Assembly (NCBI GenBank): GCA_902800245.1 | Contig: CADCDY010000014.1 | Span: forward strand, 1-62,514 | Reading direction: 5' to 3' | DNA: 62,514 nt | Source: an uncultured Prevotellaceae bacterium | Lineage (GTDB): Bacteria; Bacteroidota; Bacteroidia; Bacteroidales; Bacteroidaceae | Shown here: positions 18,673 through 27,811 of the stretch, piece after piece | Layout of the letters: each line of letters opens with the position of its first letter | Numbering within the stretch: the stretch's first letter is position 1 | Notes under the pieces: model-generated | What the model saw: only the letters and a program-made list of their open reading frames with translations | What the model was told of the DNA's origin: nothing | Database searches by the model: none | Position numbers and translations under genes: made by a program

Positions 18673-21600
18673 ATGATGAAACATTTACTTAGATTCAGTA
18701 CGCTTTGCCTGTTGGCCATGATGGCTATTGTAGGACGGGCAGAAAGCATTACGGCTACGTGGGACTTTACCAACGAAAACGTAGTCGCAGCTGCAGTTGC
18801 ATTGTCGGGCTCCAGCGAGGCCGGCACTATCAAGGCTGTTGAGGACAATGGCATCCTGTTGACCGTAGAAGCCAACGGACAGACCATCCGCAGCAATGGC
18901 AACAGTATCCAGACGGGTGATGGTGTCGTATTCAAGGTACCTGTAGTGAGCATCAACGACGTGGTGACCGTCACAGGTTATTCCGCTCCTTACTTTGCTT
19001 ACTCTATCAATGGTGTTGATGCCACAGAGGCTGTCACCGCCCATACCGCTACGGCAAACGAGGTGGCTAAAGGCTATGTCGAGGTGGTCAACAAGGGCCA
19101 GTATCTTATTGGCATTAAGGTGGTACAAGACACAGAAGGTCCTAAGGGCGAACCCGTGGCAGAAGATGTGACGGGTACGTGGAACTTTGGCAATGCTGAC
19201 ATTATGGACGCCACAATGGCTTTCTCTGGCACAACGGAGGCTGGCGAAGTGGAGGCTATTGAGAAGAACGGTCTGAAGATGATCGTCGAGGCCAATGGTG
19301 CCTCGTTCCGCAACAATGGTAACAACATTCAAGTGGCAACGGGTGCTACGTTTAAGATTCCCGTAAAGAATGCCGGTGACCTTATCACCGTCAACGGATA
19401 TTCCGGTTACTCTTATTACACCATCGGTAATAGTACCGAGGAACTGAAAGACAATAACACATATAAAGCTAAGATCAGCGACGCTGAGGCTGGCTATGTG
19501 GCTGTTACCTCAACGAACAACAACAACTACTATCTGTCGCTCTCCGTCGTGCAGTATGCTCCGAAAGAGAAGACTACCCTCGACAATGAGGCTGCTACCG
19601 CTACGTTCCCCTTCAACGAGGGTACAGAGGGCCAGAAGGCTACATTCTCGAACGCCGACTATTTCCTGTCGAGCAAAGTGACGCTCGGCTGCAACTGGAG
19701 TATCCAGGACAAGACCACCTATGCCGGCACGACAGAAACCCGATTGACGCCCGTCGACCAACATGAAAGCGACAATCTGACGGACAATGATGCCGTTAGC
19801 TTCCTCATCACTCCCAAGCCGGGCTTCACCTTCACTCCGACCAAGGTGGCATTCAAGGCCAACCGCTTCGGCACCGACAACGGTCTTATCGATGCCTACT
19901 GGCTGAACAGCGACGGCACGACCGTTGAACTGGAAAAGGGAATCAAGCCAGAACGCAACAATTCGAATCTGAATACCGAAAAGAGCTACGACGTCACCGG
20001 TTCGACACCTGGTGAGGGTTCGTGCGGTCTGAAACTCTTCCTCTATCATTTGCAGGCTACCAAGCAGATTGGTCTGGCCGATATCGTCATTGAGGGCGTG
20101 CTGAACGGAACCGAGAAGGATGTTCCCGTGCTGGCTTCGTTCAAGGTGAACGGTAATACCTATGCCGTCGAGGACGTATTCGGTGAGCAGTATGAGGCTA
20201 CGCTGAAACTTCCGAAGGCTGAGAAGATGGTCGGCAAGGAGAATCCGCTGACCGATGTCGTTGCTACGACTGGTACCGTAGGTGAGATTACCTACGACGA
20301 GAAGGACAATGCCTGCACGGTGACAATCCCGATGACCGCTGGCGACACGCAGATGAGCTACGTGCTGAACGTCATCTTTAAGCCCGACTATACGCTGGAG
20401 TATATCGGTGTTGACGGCTCAGTGCTGGCAACACAGCAAGTAGAGGAAGACGCCGCCATCGGTGCGTTTGCCTTCGACATCAATGAGGCTCCTGCCACGA
20501 AGGACGGCTACAAGGCTCGCGGCTGGTTCAAGCAGAACGTGCTGGGCGAGAAATTTACGACGGCTGACGTCATTACCGCTAACACGAAATTGTACGCTAT
20601 ACAAACCGAGATGGAAACGGCCAGCACTTATAAGAAGTATTTCTTCGACTTGGCCGACAAGTACTTCTATGCTGAAGACCATGAGGCATTCAACCCCGCT
20701 GGCGAGGGCTACTACTATCACGACGCACAGCACGGATGGGCATTCAAGAATGGCAATACCGTCGACCTGCTGGTAGGTCCGAAGGCTACCATCACCGTGA
20801 CACTCTGTCAGTATGGTTCAGGCACGGGCATCGTCGTGAAGAAGGGCGAAGAGACACTGGCTACGCTCGACGGCAAAGCTGATGGCGACGGCGGCACGGC
20901 TGTCTATAATTACGAAGGTGAAGCTGGTACGCTGACGCTCGAGATGCAGTGCGGCGGCGAGATGTACATCCACGCCATGAAGATTGTGAATACTGCTGAG
21001 ACAAGCTACGACAGCGAAGGTAACTGGTACTTCGTGAAGGCTGGCAACGCAAGCAGTCTCATCGACGTCCTCGACGTGGTGAACGGCAAGAATGCTGCGA
21101 AGGATGCCGAGCGCGCCATCATCTTCCTGCCCGACGGCACCTACGACCTCGATGCTACCGTGAAGACGGCCATTACCGGTCATAACATCTCGATTGTCGG
21201 ACAGTCGATGGACAAGACCATCATCGTCACCAAGCCCGACATCAGTGTGGAGGGTCTGGGCAAGGCCGACCTCTTTGACAACAGCGGTACGAACCTCTAT
21301 CTGCAGGATCTGACGCTGCAGAATGCCCTTGACTACTATGCTGCCGCTTCGGCCGGACGTGCTGCCGTACTGCAGGATGCCGGTAACCGCACCATCGGTA
21401 AGAACGTGCGCATGCTGTCTTATCAGGATACCTACTACAGCTCGAACAGCAGCCAACAGGCATACTGGGAGAATTGTGACATTCACGGTACCGTTGACTT
21501 CATCTGCGGTGGCGGTGACATCCGATTCCAGAATACTACTATCTCGCTCGAACCGCGCAAGACCGACGGTAAAGGTGGTCGCACCGTCGTTGCTCCTACC

Positions 21601-22332
21601 ACAAACACCGCGTTCGGCTATGTCTTCGACGGCTGTAAGGTGGTCGACCTCGCCTTGGGCAAGGGTGACTGGAACTTCGGACGTACGTGGCAGAATGAGC
21701 CAATCTGCGTCTATCTGAACACTACGCTGGACGACAATGCCAAGAATACGCTGGTGGCTAAGCGCTGGACGGAGAAGGGTATGAACAACAAAGACCCGAA
21801 GCTCTTCGGTGAATACGGTACGAAGGATGCTGACGGCAACAATATCACGCCTGAGAGCAATGTTATTACCTCCCATGGTGGCACGTTCGAGACCATCATC
21901 TCTGCAGAAAAGGCCGCTGAGTTTGCCTACGACAAGATGTTCACCGACTGGGATCCTGCCCTCCTGGCTCGCCAGCTCGACGCTCCTGCCGACGCAAAGT
22001 ATGCTGATGGCAAGGTAACCTTCGGCGTAGCTGACAATGGTATGACCGGCGCAGCCATCTTCAAGAACGGTGAATTTGCGGGTATCTCTATTGATGGCAG
22101 TTTCGACATCACCATTGATCTTGCTCAGGACAAGCTCACCATCCGTACAGCCAACATGATGGGTGGTCTTGGTCCCGAGGGTGCAGTGTCTACTACTACC
22201 GGCATTGAGACGTTGAACGTTGAACGTGGAACATTGAACGACAATAGCTATTATATGCTGGATGGTCGTCGCGTGGCTCAGCCCACGAAGGGCCTCTACA
22301 TCATTAATGGTAAAGTGGTCGTGATTAAGTAA
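18673..22332 (+). CDS. multidomain secreted pectin methylesterase (CE8)
   Basis: A 1219-residue protein with a signal peptide (LLRFSTLCLLAMMAIVGRAE). Two tandem, clearly homologous beta-rich modules lie at about residues 28-155 and 165-295 (each with TWxF, VEANG, NNGNxIQ and VNGYS-like motifs). Further binding-type modules follow to about residue 780. The CE8 right-handed beta-helix at about 780-1120 has LSYQDTYYSS (oxyanion Gln and catalytic Asp), GTVDFICGGGDIRFQN (second Asp) and FGRTWQNE. It removes methyl groups from pectin so that lyases can act. The tail YYMLDGRRVAQPTKGLYIIN resembles type IX secretion-like C-termini. A repeat-derived linker (ETLNVERGTLNDN) precedes it. Confidence 0.9.
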   Translation: MMKHLLRFSTLCLLAMMAIVGRAESITATWDFTNENVVAAAVALSGSSEAGTIKAVEDNGILLTVEANGQTIRSNGNSIQTGDGVVFKVPVVSINDVVTVTGYSAPYFAYSINGVDATEAVTAHTATANEVAKGYVEVVNKGQYLIGIKVVQDTEGPKGEPVAEDVTGTWNFGNADIMDATMAFSGTTEAGEVEAIEKNGLKMIVEANGASFRNNGNNIQVATGATFKIPVKNAGDLITVNGYSGYSYYTIGNSTEELKDNNTYKAKISDAEAGYVAVTSTNNNNYYLSLSVVQYAPKEKTTLDNEAATATFPFNEGTEGQKATFSNADYFLSSKVTLGCNWSIQDKTTYAGTTETRLTPVDQHESDNLTDNDAVSFLITPKPGFTFTPTKVAFKANRFGTDNGLIDAYWLNSDGTTVELEKGIKPERNNSNLNTEKSYDVTGSTPGEGSCGLKLFLYHLQATKQIGLADIVIEGVLNGTEKDVPVLASFKVNGNTYAVEDVFGEQYEATLKLPKAEKMVGKENPLTDVVATTGTVGEITYDEKDNACTVTIPMTAGDTQMSYVLNVIFKPDYTLEYIGVDGSVLATQQVEEDAAIGAFAFDINEAPATKDGYKARGWFKQNVLGEKFTTADVITANTKLYAIQTEMETASTYKKYFFDLADKYFYAEDHEAFNPAGEGYYYHDAQHGWAFKNGNTVDLLVGPKATITVTLCQYGSGTGIVVKKGEETLATLDGKADGDGGTAVYNYEGEAGTLTLEMQCGGEMYIHAMKIVNTAETSYDSEGNWYFVKAGNASSLIDVLDVVNGKNAAKDAERAIIFLPDGTYDLDATVKTAITGHNISIVGQSMDKTIIVTKPDISVEGLGKADLFDNSGTNLYLQDLTLQNALDYYAAASAGRAAVLQDAGNRTIGKNVRMLSYQDTYYSSNSSQQAYWENCDIHGTVDFICGGGDIRFQNTTISLEPRKTDGKGGRTVVAPTTNTAFGYVFDGCKVVDLALGKGDWNFGRTWQNEPICVYLNTTLDDNAKNTLVAKRWTEKGMNNKDPKLFGEYGTKDADGNNITPESNVITSHGGTFETIISAEKAAEFAYDKMFTDWDPALLARQLDAPADAKYADGKVTFGVADNGMTGAAIFKNGEFAGISIDGSFDITIDLAQDKLTIRTANMMGGLGPEGAVSTTTGIETLNVERGTLNDNSYYMLDGRRVAQPTKGLYIINGKVVVIK

Positions 22333-22347
22333 GAATAAAGCAGAGCT

Positions 22348-22383
22348 AAAAGAGCGGAAAGCAAGTCTTTCCGCTCTTTTTTG
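22348..22383 (+). terminator. terminator of the first pectinesterase gene
   Basis: A perfect 14-bp stem (AAAAGAGCGGAAAG with CTTTCCGCTCTTTT) and a 5-base loop, ending in a T-run. The last T residues double as the -33 box of the next promoter. Confidence 0.9.
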
Positions 22384-22410
22384 TATTTCGCTCACTTATT
22401 CGTATCTTTG
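22380..22410 (+). promoter_or_regulatory. promoter of a short hairpin-containing transcript
   Basis: TTTG (22380-22383) and TATCTTTG (22403-22410) are 19 bases apart. No long gene follows directly, only the short hairpin-rich frame described next. Confidence 0.65.
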
Positions 22411-22429
22411 CAGGCGAAAATATTGAATC

Positions 22430-22543
22430 ATGACTCGGCTTACAAACGAAGTGCCGAGTCGTGACTGCCCCAAGGGGCACTCTCTTTTCTTAGTCTGCTT
22501 TCCTTTTTTTATAAGAAAAACGCTCAAAAAGGAGCAGATTTAG
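22430..22543 (+). other. short frame or small RNA with two hairpins upstream of higBA
   Basis: The transcript from the preceding promoter would start near 22416. It holds an ATG frame of 37 codons (MTRLTNEVPSRDCPKGHS and on), but its main feature is structure: GACTCGGC (22432-22439) pairs perfectly with GCCGAGTC (22453-22460), and TGCCCCAAGGGGCA (22466-22479) is self-complementary. T-rich sequence follows at 22482-22510. It may be a small RNA, a leader peptide, or a REP-like repeat that carries a promoter. The rest of the interval 22333-22624 holds only the terminator and the two promoters. Confidence 0.4.
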
Positions 22544-22572
22544 AGAAAAGTGATAAAAAATCTCGATTTTTT

Positions 22573-22604
22573 GTTGCGTATTTAAGAAACAATCCGTATC
22601 TTTG
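22573..22604 (+). promoter_or_regulatory. higBA promoter
   Basis: TATCTTTG at 22597-22604 with GTTG 20 bases upstream (22573-22576). The toxin ATG is 20 bases downstream. Confidence 0.7.
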
Positions 22605-22624
22605 CACTCGAAATTCATAATATA

Positions 22625-22975
22625 ATGGAGCAAACAGTATTTGAACTAGATTTGTTGGAAGAAGCACGAGACTTCCTAAAATCTTTGACGAAGGAGATTC
22701 GTGGCAAGATAGGCTACAATATCCGTCGGGTTCAGAAAGGAGAACGCGACAACGAACTCTTTAAGAAACTTGATGGCACAGAGATATGGGAGTTTCGCAC
22801 AATCTACAATAAGACCTACTATAGGTTGTTTGCCTTTTGGGATAAGGACATCAATACGTTGGTTGTAGCCACTCACGGCATTGTGAAGAAGACGCAAAAG
22901 ACACCGAAGAGTGAAATCACTAAGGCCGAAGGAATTAGAAAACTGTATTTTGAAAATAAAAACAAGAAGATATGA
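22625..22975 (+). CDS. higB: HigB/RelE-family (Gp49-like) toxin
   Basis: A 116-residue small basic protein of the phage-derived Gp49/HigB group of RelE-fold mRNA interferases. Features are FELDLLEEARDFLKSL at the N-terminus, then KKLDGTEIWEFRTIYNKTYYRLFAFW and VVATHGIVKKTQKTPKSEI, the usual C-terminal basic strand. Family members cleave mRNA in the ribosomal A site. The toxin gene comes first and its stop overlaps the antitoxin ATG, the order typical of higBA. It sits inside the polysaccharide locus, which suggests insertion by transfer. Confidence 0.87.
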   Translation: MEQTVFELDLLEEARDFLKSLTKEIRGKIGYNIRRVQKGERDNELFKKLDGTEIWEFRTIYNKTYYRLFAFWDKDINTLVVATHGIVKKTQKTPKSEITKAEGIRKLYFENKNKKI

Positions 22976-23304
22976 AAAAGGTTGGAGACATGAAGTTGTA
23001 TAGTTTCGAGGAATTGCTGGAAGAGGATTACGGCAAAGTCGGAACGCCAGAGCGCGACGCATTTGAGCGTAGCGTGGACGAGGCAGTCCAGGCCTATCGC
23101 GTAGGAGAGGCCATCAAGCAGGCACGAGAGTCTCAGAATCTTACCCAAGCGGAATTGGGCGAGAAAATGGGAGTTCAAAGGGCTCAGGTCTGCCGTTTAG
23201 AGAGCGGCAAGAGCATCACACTTGCTTCTATGATGCGTGCATTCCGTGCGCTGGGTGTACAGGTGGCATTGGAAATGAAGGGTATCGGAAAGGTTGCATT
23301 ATAA
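22972..23304 (+). CDS. higA: HigA-family helix-turn-helix antitoxin
   Basis: A 110-residue XRE-type protein. The helix-turn-helix is at about residues 47-100 (AIKQARESQNLTQAELGEKM, then VQRAQVCRLESGKSITLAS). It should bind and neutralise the adjacent toxin and repress the shared promoter. Its start overlaps the toxin stop by four bases (ATGA). An N-terminal acidic segment (EELLEEDYGKVG) is a plausible toxin-binding region. Confidence 0.87.
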   Translation: MKKVGDMKLYSFEELLEEDYGKVGTPERDAFERSVDEAVQAYRVGEAIKQARESQNLTQAELGEKMGVQRAQVCRLESGKSITLASMMRAFRALGVQVALEMKGIGKVAL

Positions 23305-23328
23305 TGTCGTAACCAAATAAGAACTGAC

Positions 23329-23356
23329 GAGGGCTGACTTTCGAGGCAGCCCTTTC
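23329..23356 (+). terminator. terminator of higBA
   Basis: AGGGCTG pairs with CAGCCCT across a 10-base loop, followed by a short T-run. Confidence 0.6.
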
Positions 23357-23440
23357 CTATGTATAAAATAGGTCAAGCGTACTGCTACAACGTCTATTGA
23401 TGCGCTAATCATTGGGAAGCGGAGCGGCACTTTTCCGAGA

Positions 23441-23481
23441 ATTCTGCCGATTGTGTTAAAAAATGGTGAAATCGGCAGAAT
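23441..23481. repeat. 12-bp inverted repeat upstream of a promoter
   Basis: ATTCTGCCGATT (23441-23452) and AATCGGCAGAAT (23470-23481) are perfect inverted copies 17 bases apart, and a partial third copy (TTTTGCCGATT) overlaps the -33 region at 23495-23505. The spacing fits an operator pair for the promoter at 23496-23525 or a transcript hairpin. Confidence 0.5.
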
Positions 23482-23495
23482 AATATATAGTTTAT

Positions 23496-23618
23496 TTTGC
23501 CGATTGGTGTATTTTACTATCTTTGCGGCAAAATATAGCGGTTATGAGTACAATAACTGTTTTCAGAATCACGGGGACAGGCTGTCCCCCGCGATTCTTC
23601 GAAAGAACAAAGAATTAG
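23496..23618 (+). other. promoter followed by a short frame containing a strong hairpin
   Basis: TTTG (23496-23499) and TATCTTTG (23518-23525) form a promoter with an 18-base spacer. A 24-codon frame at 23544-23618 (MSTITVFRITGTGCPPRFFE and on) follows. Inside it AGAATC (23565-23570) pairs with GATTCT (23593-23598), and CGGGGACAG pairs with CTGTCCCCCG with a one-base bulge. The arrangement parallels that at 22380-22543, so the toxin-antitoxin pair is flanked by two promoter-plus-hairpin units. It resembles REP-type hairpins; a small RNA or a peptide are alternatives. The remainder of 23305-23758 has only a terminator at each end. Confidence 0.4.
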
Positions 23619-23684
23619 CAGATAAAAAGTTTTGCTCACCGTGCTAAAGTACACACAGACTCACGTTCAAGTCCGGCAAGTAAA

Positions 23685-23728
23685 CAAAAAATCGGGCCCA
23701 TCGTTTGTGATGTGACCCGGTTTTATTT
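23685..23728. terminator. bidirectional terminator, copy A of a repeated hairpin
   Basis: CGGGCCCA and TGTGACCCGG form an imperfect stem with A/T runs on both sides. It shares the stem and the loop ATCGTTTG with copies at 30547-30583 and 35054-35090. It would end the minus-strand unit of small peptide 1. A preceding block, GTTCAAGTCCGG, is shared with copy B. Confidence 0.65.
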
Positions 23729-23758
23729 TAACTAACTAATCAACTAGTGAATTGTGAA

Positions 23759-23911
23759 TCAATCTGCAAACAACCCAAAGCCGTCTTCTTCGAAAACGCC
23801 AAGTCCTTCAAGATTGGTGGTAATGTCCGGATCCGATCCTGCCAATATCGACTGGTTCATATTAATGGGCACCACTGCTATTTCCGGCTTCAAATATATC
23901 TTTTTCTTCAT
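23759..23911 (-). CDS. small protein of 50 residues (family member 1) downstream of a secreted CE8 esterase
   Basis: The frame opens with ATG at 23911, shortly after the end of the esterase gene and the palindromic element, with AGGA nine bases upstream as a ribosome binding site. The product starts MKKKIYLKPEIAVVPI, then NMNQSILAGS, and ends in an acidic Gly/Phe-rich part (EEDGFGLFAD). Two paralogues lie in the same position after the next two secreted-protein genes. The conserved first 25 residues and variable remainder look like a leader-core design; LAGS could be a double-glycine-like cleavage site. I recall similar Bacteroidetes short frames but know no assigned function. Confidence 0.7.
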   Translation of the reverse strand: MKKKIYLKPEIAVVPINMNQSILAGSDPDITTNLEGLGVFEEDGFGLFAD

Positions 23912-23943
23912 AGTTTTGTCCTATTTTATTTAATGATTACCTT

Positions 23944-23990
23944 GAGCTTCGCTCGAGTTCGTTTCCGCTCGGAAGAACTCGAGCAAGCTC
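23944..23990 (-). repeat. 47-bp palindromic element, copy 1
   Basis: In gene orientation it begins GAGCTTGCTCGAG and ends CTCGAGCGAAGCTC, which pair as a 13-bp stem with a one-base bulge; TTCCG and CGGAA form an inner stem. It lies 10 bases after the stop of the CE8 gene and directly abuts codons for KVIIK-stop (23926-23943). The 10-base spacer GAGAAGAACC can pair with GTTCTTC inside the element. Confidence 0.85.
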
Positions 23991-24000
23991 GGTTCTTCTC

Positions 24001-27000
24001 TCACTTAATCACGACCTTTTTACCATTTACGATATATACGCCCTTTGTTGGAGTATCGACACGCTGACCATTGAGATTGTAATAATTGTCAATTGTCCAT
24101 TGTCCATTGTCAATTACCTTAATTCCCGTCGTTTCGCCGTCCACGCTGAAGGTAATGCTCGGAGCCGAGCTTACACCCGTATAGGTGAAGTATGCACGGA
24201 ACGGATTGATGGTATTTGTATCGTCAGCAGCTTTATAGAGCTTGTTATTGCTGAAGAAGTAACTGCCCTGCGGGATAGCCTTTGAGGTATAGGTTCCTAC
24301 GAATTTCCAGTCGCCTACGGTCTGGGTTGGGGTAGCCTCGGCGATGGTTACGCTGCTGATTGTGGCAGTCGTGAAGTCGCTTGCCACCTTGATGGCGTAA
24401 GGCTTGTTGGCCTCTATTGCCGTCACTGTGGTGAAGTTCAGGTTCGATGCGTCGCCACTGGTCAGTTCGGCCACCTTTACGCCACTGCCAAAGGCTGTTG
24501 TCACCTGCGTGGCATTCATTGCAAACGGCAGCACGATGGTGCTCCACTTGTCGGCAGTAATGCCACGCTTCAGCGTCACGTCGCCCGTACCGCCATTGGC
24601 AGCCTTAACCTTGATGGCATTGTGGTTGTTGGCTTCGTCGAGCGCAATGTCGTAGATATGAGCAGGTGTGAAGCCCAACTTTGTCACGGCCTCTGTATAA
24701 GCTGTAGTGGCTTGTTCGTCAGTCAGCGTGCCGTTGACATTGGCGCCATCCGAGCCCGTCGTGCTGTAGTTGGCATTCACCGTCGGATCGAAATCATAAA
24801 TGTGCAGGTCAGCAGTACCGGCACTGACGCCACCGCCCATATTCGTCCAGTTGTACGACAGCTTGTTGCCGATTTCATTCTTCAGGTTGAAGTAATATAC
24901 ACTGGCTGCTGCGCCGCCCCAGTCGCGGCCGAGGTTGGCAGCATAATAAGCACGAGGCGTAGCCAAAGTCTTCACCGTGCAGTCGCGGAACACGTATTTC
25001 TTGCTGGCATCCAGTGATGCTCCGTCTTTGTAGGCGGTGATGTAAGCCGAAGCCTCCTTGTCGCTGTAGCCTCCGATTGTCAGGTCACAGTTGTCGAACA
25101 CCACGTAACCGCCGCCGAAGATGTAGTCGGTATTACCAATGATGTTGCATTTCTTCACGTGAATCTTACCGCTGCTGTAGAAAGTGTCCTGTGAACCGCG
25201 GAACTCACAGTTGTAGAGTTCTACGCCAGTAGGATTGTTCTCGAAGGCTATGGCGGCGGCACGCTCAGTCACAGCCTTGCTGTCGGCAGCCTTGTAACCC
25301 GACTGACCTGAGGTCAGCGTGCGGTCGTAGTTAATGCTTTGTAAACCATTGGGAGCTACGCCGTCGGCTACCTCTTCAGTGGTGTAGTACTGGTTGAAGC
25401 TGTTTTCGAAGATGATGTTTTCGGCCTTGAAACCATTACCAGTATTTTTCACTAATACTGTAGTACCCCAGCGCCCTGGATCAACAGCGAGGATAGAGTT
25501 GCGCGTCATTGCGCGGTCCTTATCGTAATATCCGCTGCTGTTCAGACTATAATATTTGTAACCGATACCATAATAGAAGGTAATCGTAGCTTTCTCGGCA
25601 CCGCTGGTCTTCAGCGTTACGTTGGCCTGGTCAACTATTACCTGCTCGCGATACGTTTGTCCGCTGGTCAATGTGATGACGGGATTCGAGATGTTTCCGG
25701 CCTTAGCGGCTGCAAGAGCATTAGAAACAGACTTGTAGTTGTTGGCAGTCTCTGTCACGATTGTATTGTCTACCGTGATGTTCTGCTGTGTGGCAGCAGG
25801 TGAAGCAGCCTCTGGGAAGTAGATGTTGTGCGTCACGGCACTGCTTACCACTGTGAAGCTCTCCTGCGACAGCGTTGACAATGTGCCAACAGACGAGCTG
25901 ATGACGTAGGTGTCAGGATCCAGGTCTTTTGTGAACGATGTTGCGCCAGCAGCACAGTTCACGGTCTCTATATGGCTTGCACCTGTGAATGTCAGCGTGA
26001 AGTCCTCTGCAGGTGCATTAACGATGCCACCCGTAACAGTCTGTGCTGTTGCGGCAGTAATAGTCACGTCTATAGTGGCATTATCGCTAACGATAGTAGA
26101 TGTTGGCGTGCTGACAACGTATGCCACACCGCCACCCAGCGAAAGTGTGTAATTGTCTGCAGGAACTTTCATCGAGTATGCACCTTCGGTGATGGTAGCC
26201 TCATAAACCTGACCGTTGCCGGCTGCGGTAAACTGAATTTTTGCACCGTTAACATCACCGCCAGTGATGGTACCAGATATCTCATATACCGACTCTGGGG
26301 CAATAGTGATGTTGCTAAGGTAGTCTATGCCCGAGGCAGACATGTTCACAGTGCCATCGGCAGTGGCTACATAGTAAGTGTTATACAAAGCTTCGTCGAT
26401 GGTGAAACCAGCATTTTCGCCAGTGTTATATCGGCCCCACGACAGTTTGGAGCCCTCATAGACAGGCACCTTGAACAATGTGCCGTCGTTACACTGGGCC
26501 CACTGGTCTGAACGAGAGGCGTTGTTCAGCTTGCCCGCATCGGTATTGATAGTCAGCGAGTGTTCGTTTACCGTATAAATATATTCTGCACTCAGTTGAA
26601 GTGCAAACTCCGGAGCACCATTGCTCTTGCCAAACTGCCAGGTGTTGCTATAGCTGGATTCAATGGTGACGAATGGTGTTCCCTCGACGGTGATACTCTG
26701 GATATAGCCACTAGTCGTACAGGTCATTGTGATGTTTTCGTCCTTGGTGGCAGTATACGTCTGTCCGTTGGTGTAGGCTACGCCCTTGATGGTCAGGGCC
26801 GTTGAGTTATAAAGGGCAAATGTGATGGTTGCCCCAGCAGGAACACCGGGGAGCGTCAAGATAGTTCCTTCGTTAATCTGTGCCCAGCTACTGTTGTTGA
26901 CACCCAGTTTGCCGTTAGTGGCATCAACCTCCAGTTCTGGGGCATTGGCAGCGGCATCGGCTGTCGTAGCAGCCAATGTGCCCTTATTGCCCTCGAAGTT

Positions 27001-27696
27001 CGAAGCCAAAGAGGCTGCAATGTTGTAAACTGTGGTGTAGGTCTGGATGGTGCCATCCACCTTGCCTGAAACAACAACATTGGCAAGGGCAACTTGTTTG
27101 TTGTTTGCCAACTTGCCTATGTAGATTCTGACAGCCATTTCGTCTGTAGTAGCGGTAATAGCAGGTATTGCTGTCAGGTCGAATGACTGGTGCTCGCTTG
27201 GTGTTTCTGCATTGTTTCTTCTAATTGCAACATTCTCTGCAATAGATGTAGTTGTAGAACCTTGTATGCACTCTACCCAGATATTTGGGTCGCCAGTGCC
27301 AACTTTCACGATATCAAAGCTAAGTGCAGTTGGTGTAACTGTCAGACCAGCAGATGGTTTGAACTTAAACTCAATATAGCTATTGTTAAGCTTGCTACGA
27401 TCATTAGAAAGTTTGTCAGTACCAACACGTGTGAACTGGGTTGAAACGTTACCGAAATACGTTCCTGTTGCAGTTCCATCAATTGTCAGGTCACTGCCAT
27501 ACGACCAAGATGTTGACATAATGGCGGCTGAGGGGACTGCCGCCGCTGTGCTCGTAGCACCGTCAGCCATACTCCATGTTACGCTCAGGTCCTCATCGGT
27601 GTAGGCCTGTGCCCATGAAAGACTTGCCCCGGCCAGAAGCATTAAAAGCAGGAGTAGGGGCCTGATTAGATTTTTGATTTGATTCATACTTTTCAT
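24001..27696 (-). CDS. large multidomain secreted pectin methylesterase (CE8)
   Basis: A 1231-residue protein. The signal peptide includes LLLLLMLLAGASLSWAQ. Residues 30-630 are repeated beta-rich modules, including a carboxypeptidase-regulatory-like domain (YEISGTITGGDVNGAKIQF). The CE8 beta-helix at about 640-1000 has FRGSQDTFYSSG, GNTDYIFGGGYVVFDNC and LGRDWGG, so both catalytic aspartates and the Arg are present. It ends with NYYNLNGQRVDTPTKGVYIV and NGKKVVIK, preceded by a linker (TIDN) from a TTGACAATT-type repeat. No promoter is obvious upstream; it may be read from the unit to its right past a weak terminator. The small-peptide gene follows. Confidence 0.88.
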   Translation of the reverse strand: MKSMNQIKNLIRPLLLLLMLLAGASLSWAQAYTDEDLSVTWSMADGATSTAAAVPSAAIMSTSWSYGSDLTIDGTATGTYFGNVSTQFTRVGTDKLSNDRSKLNNSYIEFKFKPSAGLTVTPTALSFDIVKVGTGDPNIWVECIQGSTTTSIAENVAIRRNNAETPSEHQSFDLTAIPAITATTDEMAVRIYIGKLANNKQVALANVVVSGKVDGTIQTYTTVYNIAASLASNFEGNKGTLAATTADAAANAPELEVDATNGKLGVNNSSWAQINEGTILTLPGVPAGATITFALYNSTALTIKGVAYTNGQTYTATKDENITMTCTTSGYIQSITVEGTPFVTIESSYSNTWQFGKSNGAPEFALQLSAEYIYTVNEHSLTINTDAGKLNNASRSDQWAQCNDGTLFKVPVYEGSKLSWGRYNTGENAGFTIDEALYNTYYVATADGTVNMSASGIDYLSNITIAPESVYEISGTITGGDVNGAKIQFTAAGNGQVYEATITEGAYSMKVPADNYTLSLGGGVAYVVSTPTSTIVSDNATIDVTITAATAQTVTGGIVNAPAEDFTLTFTGASHIETVNCAAGATSFTKDLDPDTYVISSSVGTLSTLSQESFTVVSSAVTHNIYFPEAASPAATQQNITVDNTIVTETANNYKSVSNALAAAKAGNISNPVITLTSGQTYREQVIVDQANVTLKTSGAEKATITFYYGIGYKYYSLNSSGYYDKDRAMTRNSILAVDPGRWGTTVLVKNTGNGFKAENIIFENSFNQYYTTEEVADGVAPNGLQSINYDRTLTSGQSGYKAADSKAVTERAAAIAFENNPTGVELYNCEFRGSQDTFYSSGKIHVKKCNIIGNTDYIFGGGYVVFDNCDLTIGGYSDKEASAYITAYKDGASLDASKKYVFRDCTVKTLATPRAYYAANLGRDWGGAAASVYYFNLKNEIGNKLSYNWTNMGGGVSAGTADLHIYDFDPTVNANYSTTGSDGANVNGTLTDEQATTAYTEAVTKLGFTPAHIYDIALDEANNHNAIKVKAANGGTGDVTLKRGITADKWSTIVLPFAMNATQVTTAFGSGVKVAELTSGDASNLNFTTVTAIEANKPYAIKVASDFTTATISSVTIAEATPTQTVGDWKFVGTYTSKAIPQGSYFFSNNKLYKAADDTNTINPFRAYFTYTGVSSAPSITFSVDGETTGIKVIDNGQWTIDNYYNLNGQRVDTPTKGVYIVNGKKVVIK

Positions 27697-27734
27697 ATTA
27701 TTTGGTTTTTAAATAATGATAATCTTATTGTCAT

Positions 27735-27782
27735 AAAGGGTCGGCTCTGTTGATCATTTCCGATCTCGAGAACCGACCCCTT
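27735..27782 (-). terminator. terminator between small peptide 2 and the CE8 gene
   Basis: On the minus strand GGGTCGG and CCGACCC flank a long imperfect loop, followed by TTTATGAC. The T-run is short, so read-through into the CE8 gene is possible. Confidence 0.5.
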
Positions 27783-27811
27783 GAGTGTTTATCGTTACTT
27801 AAACGGATTTA

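Noticed and set aside
20818-22395. Antisense frame of 525 codons opposite the first pectinesterase
   Set aside because: It mirrors the codon pattern of the well-supported CE8 gene, has no signal peptide or known motif, and no promoter.
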